This document shows positions 41,829-44,433 of a DNA stretch of 44,433 nucleotides, in pieces. How positions within the stretch are numbered: the first letter of the stretch is position 1; every line of letters starts with the position of its first letter. Under the pieces are notes generated by a model. The model was not told the origin of the DNA and searched no databases. It was given only the letters and a program-made list of their open reading frames with translations. A program made the position numbers and the translations under genes. Origin of the DNA: Gemmatimonadaceae bacterium (GTDB lineage Bacteria; Gemmatimonadota; Gemmatimonadetes; Gemmatimonadales; Gemmatimonadaceae); the NCBI GenBank assembly GCA_020853635.1, contig JADYYN010000251.1, positions 1-44,433 on the forward strand. Reading direction: 5' to 3'.

Positions 41829-42323
41829 CTACGCGACCTTCACGCCCGCAGCGGTCCAGCCCGTGGGGTTCTCTTCTTGATCGAGGACCACGTTCGTATC
41901 CACGACCACCTTGCCGCCCTCGACCTTCACCGCGAACCGATCGAGGCTGCGCGGCGACTTGCCCTGGATGCGCGTGCCTTCCGGCTGGAAGGTGCTCTTG
42001 TGCTTCGGGCAGTAGAAGCGGCTCTTGTCCGGCTGCCACTCGACCATCGTGCCCTTGTGCGGGCACTCGAGCGAGAAGGCGTGCACCATGCCTTTGTAAC
42101 GCACGAGTATCAGGCGATTCGACTTGTCGATCGTGGCGCCATCGGTATCGGGCACGTCGTACGTGATCGCGCCGTCCGCACCGAGCAATCCGGTCGCATA
42201 GCGTCGGGTGAGTGCATGCAGCGGCGCTGCGCTACCCGCGACGGCCGTCAGCGCGGCGACGGCGAGCAGACCGTCGCGGAGGAATGAGCGGCGGGATGAG
42301 TCGGCGGAAAGGCACTCGGACAT
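41829..42323 (-). CDS. Tat-exported Rieske 2Fe-2S protein
   Basis: A 164-residue protein from ATG 42323 with AGGAG upstream. The N-terminus has SRRSFLRDGLLAVAALTAVAG, a twin-arginine signal anchor. The Rieske cluster motifs are CPHKGTMVEW (C-x-H) and YCPKHKSTF (C-x-x-H). This is a single-domain Rieske protein without a nearby cytochrome b or oxygenase partner, so it probably serves as a periplasmic electron carrier. Its partner might be a quinol or nitrite/arsenite-type enzyme elsewhere. It is divergent from the TetA-like gene (70-bp gap). Confidence 0.92.
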   Translation of the reverse strand: MSECLSADSSRRSFLRDGLLAVAALTAVAGSAAPLHALTRRYATGLLGADGAITYDVPDTDGATIDKSNRLILVRYKGMVHAFSLECPHKGTMVEWQPDKSRFYCPKHKSTFQPEGTRIQGKSPRSLDRFAVKVEGGKVVVDTNVVLDQEENPTGWTAAGVKVA

Positions 42324-42349
42324 ACGCGCTCCTGAAGGGTGGTACATAT

Positions 42350-42378
42350 TTGACGCTCGTTTCACCTGTTCATTACCC
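42350..42378 (+). promoter_or_regulatory. Weak predicted promoter of the TetA-like gene
   Basis: TTGACG (42350-42355) is followed at 17 nt by TTACCC, a poor -10. The stretch CATATTTGAC is the most AT-rich part of the divergent gap with the Rieske gene. The leader would be very short before GTG 42394. Confidence 0.25.
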
Positions 42379-42393
42379 CGCAACCTGCCGATC

Positions 42394-43617
42394 GTGTCAA
42401 ACCGGCGCGCCGCCCTCGCCTTCATCTTCGTTGCGATCGTCCTCGACATCGTGGCGTTCGGGATCATCATCCCCGTCCTGCCGCAGCTGATCAAGGGCTT
42501 CGTCGGCGGCGACTCCGCGCGCGCAGCCGAGTGGTATGGGATCTTCGGGACGACCTGGGCGCTCATGCAGTTCATTTGCTCGCCGCTGCTGGGCGCCCTC
42601 TCTGACCGGTTCGGTCGCCGGCCGGTGCTTCTGCTGTCGATCCTGGGCCTGGGACTCGACTATTTCCTGATGGCGCTGGCGCCATCGCTCACGTGGTTGT
42701 TCATCGGCCGCGTACTCTCGGGGATGACCGCCGCCGGGTTCGCCACCGCGGCAGCTTACATCGCCGACATCACACCACCCGAGAAGCGCGCCGGTGCCTT
42801 CGGGATCGTCGGTGCGGCGTGGGGCTTCGGCTTCGTGGTCGGCCCCGCGATCGGCGGCATCCTCGGTGCGACCGATCCGCGCCTGCCGTTCTACGTCGCA
42901 GGCACGCTGGCGATCGTGAACGCGCTCTACGGACTCTTCGTGCTGCCGGAATCGCTGCCGAGCGACAAGCGTTCACCGTTCCGGCTCGCACGCGCCAATC
43001 CTCTGGGCTCACTCAAGCTGCTCCGCTCGCACAAGGAGCTGTTCGGACTTGCCGGCGTGAGCTTCCTCTACAACCTCGGCCATACGGTCTTCCCGTCGGT
43101 GTTCGTGCTCTGGGCGGGTTACCAGCTCAAGTGGGATGCGAAGGCCGTCGGACTCGCGCTCGCCGTGGTCGGCGTGGCCAACATCATCGTGCAGGGCGGG
43201 ATCGTGCGGCCGGTCGTGAAGAAGCTCGGAGAGCGCCGTGCGCTCGCCATCGGCGCGACCGCAGGCACGCTCGGCTTCTTCCTCTACGGGATCGCTCCGA
43301 GTGTGGGGCTCTTCTGGCTCGGCGTGGCAGTCTACGCACCGGCGGGCATGTTCAATCCGTCGTTGCTGGGCCTGATGTCACAGCGCGTCGGACCGTCGGA
43401 GCAAGGGCAGGTGCAGGGCGCGAACTCGAGCTTGATGGGCATCGCGGGGATGCTGGGGCCGGGCTTGTTCACCGGGGCATTCGCGTGGGCGATCCGCGGC
43501 GGCGTGTCGTGGCATCTGCCGGGTTTGCCGTTCCTGATCGCGAGTGCACTGTTCGCGTTAGCCGGCATCATCGCGTGGCGGACCACACGGCCGACTGGCG
43601 CTCCTGCGGCCGGGTGA
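42394..43617 (+). CDS. TetA-like (TCR/Tet family) MFS exporter
   Basis: A 407-residue protein from GTG 42394, which directly precedes the first helix (RAALAFIFVAIVLDIVAFGIIIPVLPQLI). The N-half has the acidic Asp in TM1, LLGALSDRFGRRPVLLLS (loop motif A) and GRVLSGMTAAGFATAAAYIADITPPEKRA; GAAWGFGFVVGPAIGG is the antiporter motif C in TM5. There are twelve helices in total. This group exports tetracycline-like drugs in exchange for protons, but most chromosomal members have unknown substrates. Resistance should not be assumed. No TetR-type repressor gene is adjacent. Confidence 0.92.
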   Translation: MSNRRAALAFIFVAIVLDIVAFGIIIPVLPQLIKGFVGGDSARAAEWYGIFGTTWALMQFICSPLLGALSDRFGRRPVLLLSILGLGLDYFLMALAPSLTWLFIGRVLSGMTAAGFATAAAYIADITPPEKRAGAFGIVGAAWGFGFVVGPAIGGILGATDPRLPFYVAGTLAIVNALYGLFVLPESLPSDKRSPFRLARANPLGSLKLLRSHKELFGLAGVSFLYNLGHTVFPSVFVLWAGYQLKWDAKAVGLALAVVGVANIIVQGGIVRPVVKKLGERRALAIGATAGTLGFFLYGIAPSVGLFWLGVAVYAPAGMFNPSLLGLMSQRVGPSEQGQVQGANSSLMGIAGMLGPGLFTGAFAWAIRGGVSWHLPGLPFLIASALFALAGIIAWRTTRPTGAPAAG

Positions 43618-43668
43618 GCATCGTTGGGCAGGCGCGGGAACGTACGCGCCAGCACGGGGAGGTCCCCG

Positions 43669-43878
43669 ATGACGTTCACAGCGGAAGCGCAGGCCGTGTG
43701 GGATCAGGTTCCCGAGGCGACGCGCGCGAAGCTCCTCGACAGTGGCTTCTGCGCGCACTGTCTCGCGAAGAAGCACTTCGATCTCGTTGAAGCCGAGATC
43801 CGTGACAACGCACTCGCGCTGATCGGAAAGTGCGGCACGTGTGGGCATCGCGTGGTGCGGTTGATTGAATTGGATTGA
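43669..43878 (+). CDS. Small zinc-ribbon protein of unknown function
   Basis: A 69-residue protein from ATG 43669 with GGGGAGGT as ribosome site. Two knuckles, FCAHC (about residues 26-30) and KCGTCG (about 53-58), can bind one zinc ion. Between them KKHFDLVEAEIRDNALALIG reads as strands. The size and layout resemble small zinc-ribbon proteins of no known role. It lies 51 bp after the exporter and could be in the same transcript. Confidence 0.82.
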   Translation: MTFTAEAQAVWDQVPEATRAKLLDSGFCAHCLAKKHFDLVEAEIRDNALALIGKCGTCGHRVVRLIELD

Positions 43879-43882
43879 AGGC

Positions 43883-43912
43883 GGATGGGAGAGGGGAGAT
43901 GTGAGATGGGAG
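43883..43912 (+). repeat. Purine-rich short repeat between zinc-ribbon and adhesin-E-like genes
   Basis: GGATGGGAGA and GAGATGGGAGA flank GGGGAGATGT in a run with almost no pyrimidine except single T residues. It starts 5 nt after the stop codon and resembles the tracts at 37795 and 41725. Confidence 0.6.
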
Positions 43913-43955
43913 ACTTTCACGACGCGCGGCGATCAAGCGGCGCGATGGAGGATCG

Positions 43956-44432
43956 TTGACGAGAGCGCTTGGTCGGTCGCGCCGGTTTGGTTCTGAGCGT
44001 GTCCTTCGTGTCGGTCTCACGGTCGCATTCACGTGTGTGAGCCTCGCCGCCCACACGCTCTCCGCGCAGCCGAGCAAGCGCTGGCAGGAGATCGGTGAGA
44101 CGTCCACCGGCAACAAGGTTTACGTCGATCCCAAGTCCATCTCCACCAAGGACTCCATCATCACCGCGACGGTGCGTGGGGTGTACGCCAAGCCGAGTGA
44201 TACGCCGAAGGGCCCCATTACCGGCTCCCGCGCGGTCGCGATGTTCAACTGCGCGTCCAAGAAGGTCGCGGTGAAAGAGACGATCATCTGGCACGACGAA
44301 GCCAAGGGCACGATGTACGAGAAGCGCACGCCGAAAATCCCGGGCTACGGGCCGGTGTTCACGAGCAACTTTTCCGGTGTGGCGTTGAAGTATCTGTGCG
44401 AGAGCAAGGGAGCGACCAAAGAGAAGCTGTGA
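43956..44432 (+). CDS. Secreted surface-adhesin protein E-like protein
   Basis: A 158-residue protein from TTG 43956 with GGAGG 4 nt upstream; the nearby ATG at 43945 stops after four codons. A signal peptide (VLRVGLTVAFTCVSLAAHTLSAQ) is followed by a beta-rich domain: WQEIGETSTGNKVYVDPKSI, SRAVAMFNCASKKVAVKETIIWHDE and a final ALKYLCES. This W-x-x-IG and VYVD pattern matches the surface-adhesin E / CNP1-like domain found in many small periplasmic proteins. Two Cys (FNC, YLC) probably form a disulfide. The function is unknown. The stop lies one base before the window end. Confidence 0.8.
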   Translation: MTRALGRSRRFGSERVLRVGLTVAFTCVSLAAHTLSAQPSKRWQEIGETSTGNKVYVDPKSISTKDSIITATVRGVYAKPSDTPKGPITGSRAVAMFNCASKKVAVKETIIWHDEAKGTMYEKRTPKIPGYGPVFTSNFSGVALKYLCESKGATKEKL

Positions 44433-44433
44433 G

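Noticed and set aside
42394..43617. Calling the TetA-like exporter a tetracycline resistance gene
   Set aside because: The family match is to TCR/Tet-like MFS proteins in general. No TetR partner or mobile context is present.
37795..43912. Purine-rich repeats as a CRISPR array
   Set aside because: Units are 7-14 bp, directly tandem and without spacers.

Overview
The window is high-GC, densely coded chromosomal DNA, with most gaps under 110 bp and none over about 160 bp. Long antisense shadow ORFs are everywhere. Many start codons sit in 4-nt GTGA or ATGA overlaps, and exported proteins often have signal peptides ending in A-Q. The gene mix (DUF5916 protein, M14 peptidases with calcium-type loops, secreted TPR proteins, DSD1-type PLP enzyme, Tat-exported molybdenum hydroxylase) fits a free-living Gemmatimonadota bacterium. 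That assignment is inference from family content; no rRNA or other marker is present. I saw no tRNA, rRNA, CRISPR array, insertion sequence or prophage gene.

Region 1 (1-6650, minus strand) is a compact six-gene operon for an aerobic hybrid pathway of aromatic CoA-thioesters. In transcription order it encodes an FAD monooxygenase fused to an old-yellow-enzyme reductase, an SDR, a MarR regulator, an enoyl-CoA hydratase, an acyl-CoA dehydrogenase and a benzoate/2-aminobenzoate-type CoA ligase cut by the window edge. A 20-bp inverted repeat overlaps a good -35 box ahead of the first gene and is the obvious candidate MarR operator.

Region 2 (6744-13720, plus strand) holds an HNH nuclease and a RidA deaminase overlapping a DSD1-type D-serine dehydratase-like enzyme. 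RidA is known to clear the 2-aminoacrylate that serine dehydratases release. These are followed by a DUF5916 outer-membrane-type protein broken by an in-frame TAG, an MHS-type MFS transporter and a PagL-like protein that seems to lack its catalytic glutamate.

Region 3 (13665-24685) is mixed: an amidohydrolase lipoprotein, a PQQ-type sugar dehydrogenase, a secreted TPR protein, MgtE, a methyltransferase, a small membrane protein, an M14 carboxypeptidase with an unusual Asp at a zinc-ligand position, two alpha/beta hydrolases, a DUF4286 protein and a DCC-type thiol protein.

Region 4 (24730-30011, plus strand) looks like an envelope module: a second secreted TPR protein paralogous to the first, an S41 processing protease, two tandem hairpins, a large exported protein of unknown function and a lipoprotein.

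Region 5 (30012-35640, minus strand) is a periplasmic molybdenum hydroxylase operon (2Fe-2S subunit, Tat-exported Mo subunit, XdhC, MocA) ending in an exported protein of unknown function.

Region 6 (35740-44433) contains cardiolipin synthase, DUF456, a 32-residue membrane ORF directly before a sodium:solute symporter, arginase coupled to a TIGR00300-type ornithine cyclodeaminase (arginine to ornithine to proline), a Tat-exported Rieske protein, a TetA-like exporter, a zinc-ribbon protein and a surface-adhesin-E-like secreted protein. Purine-rich short tandem repeats sit at three gene boundaries in this part.
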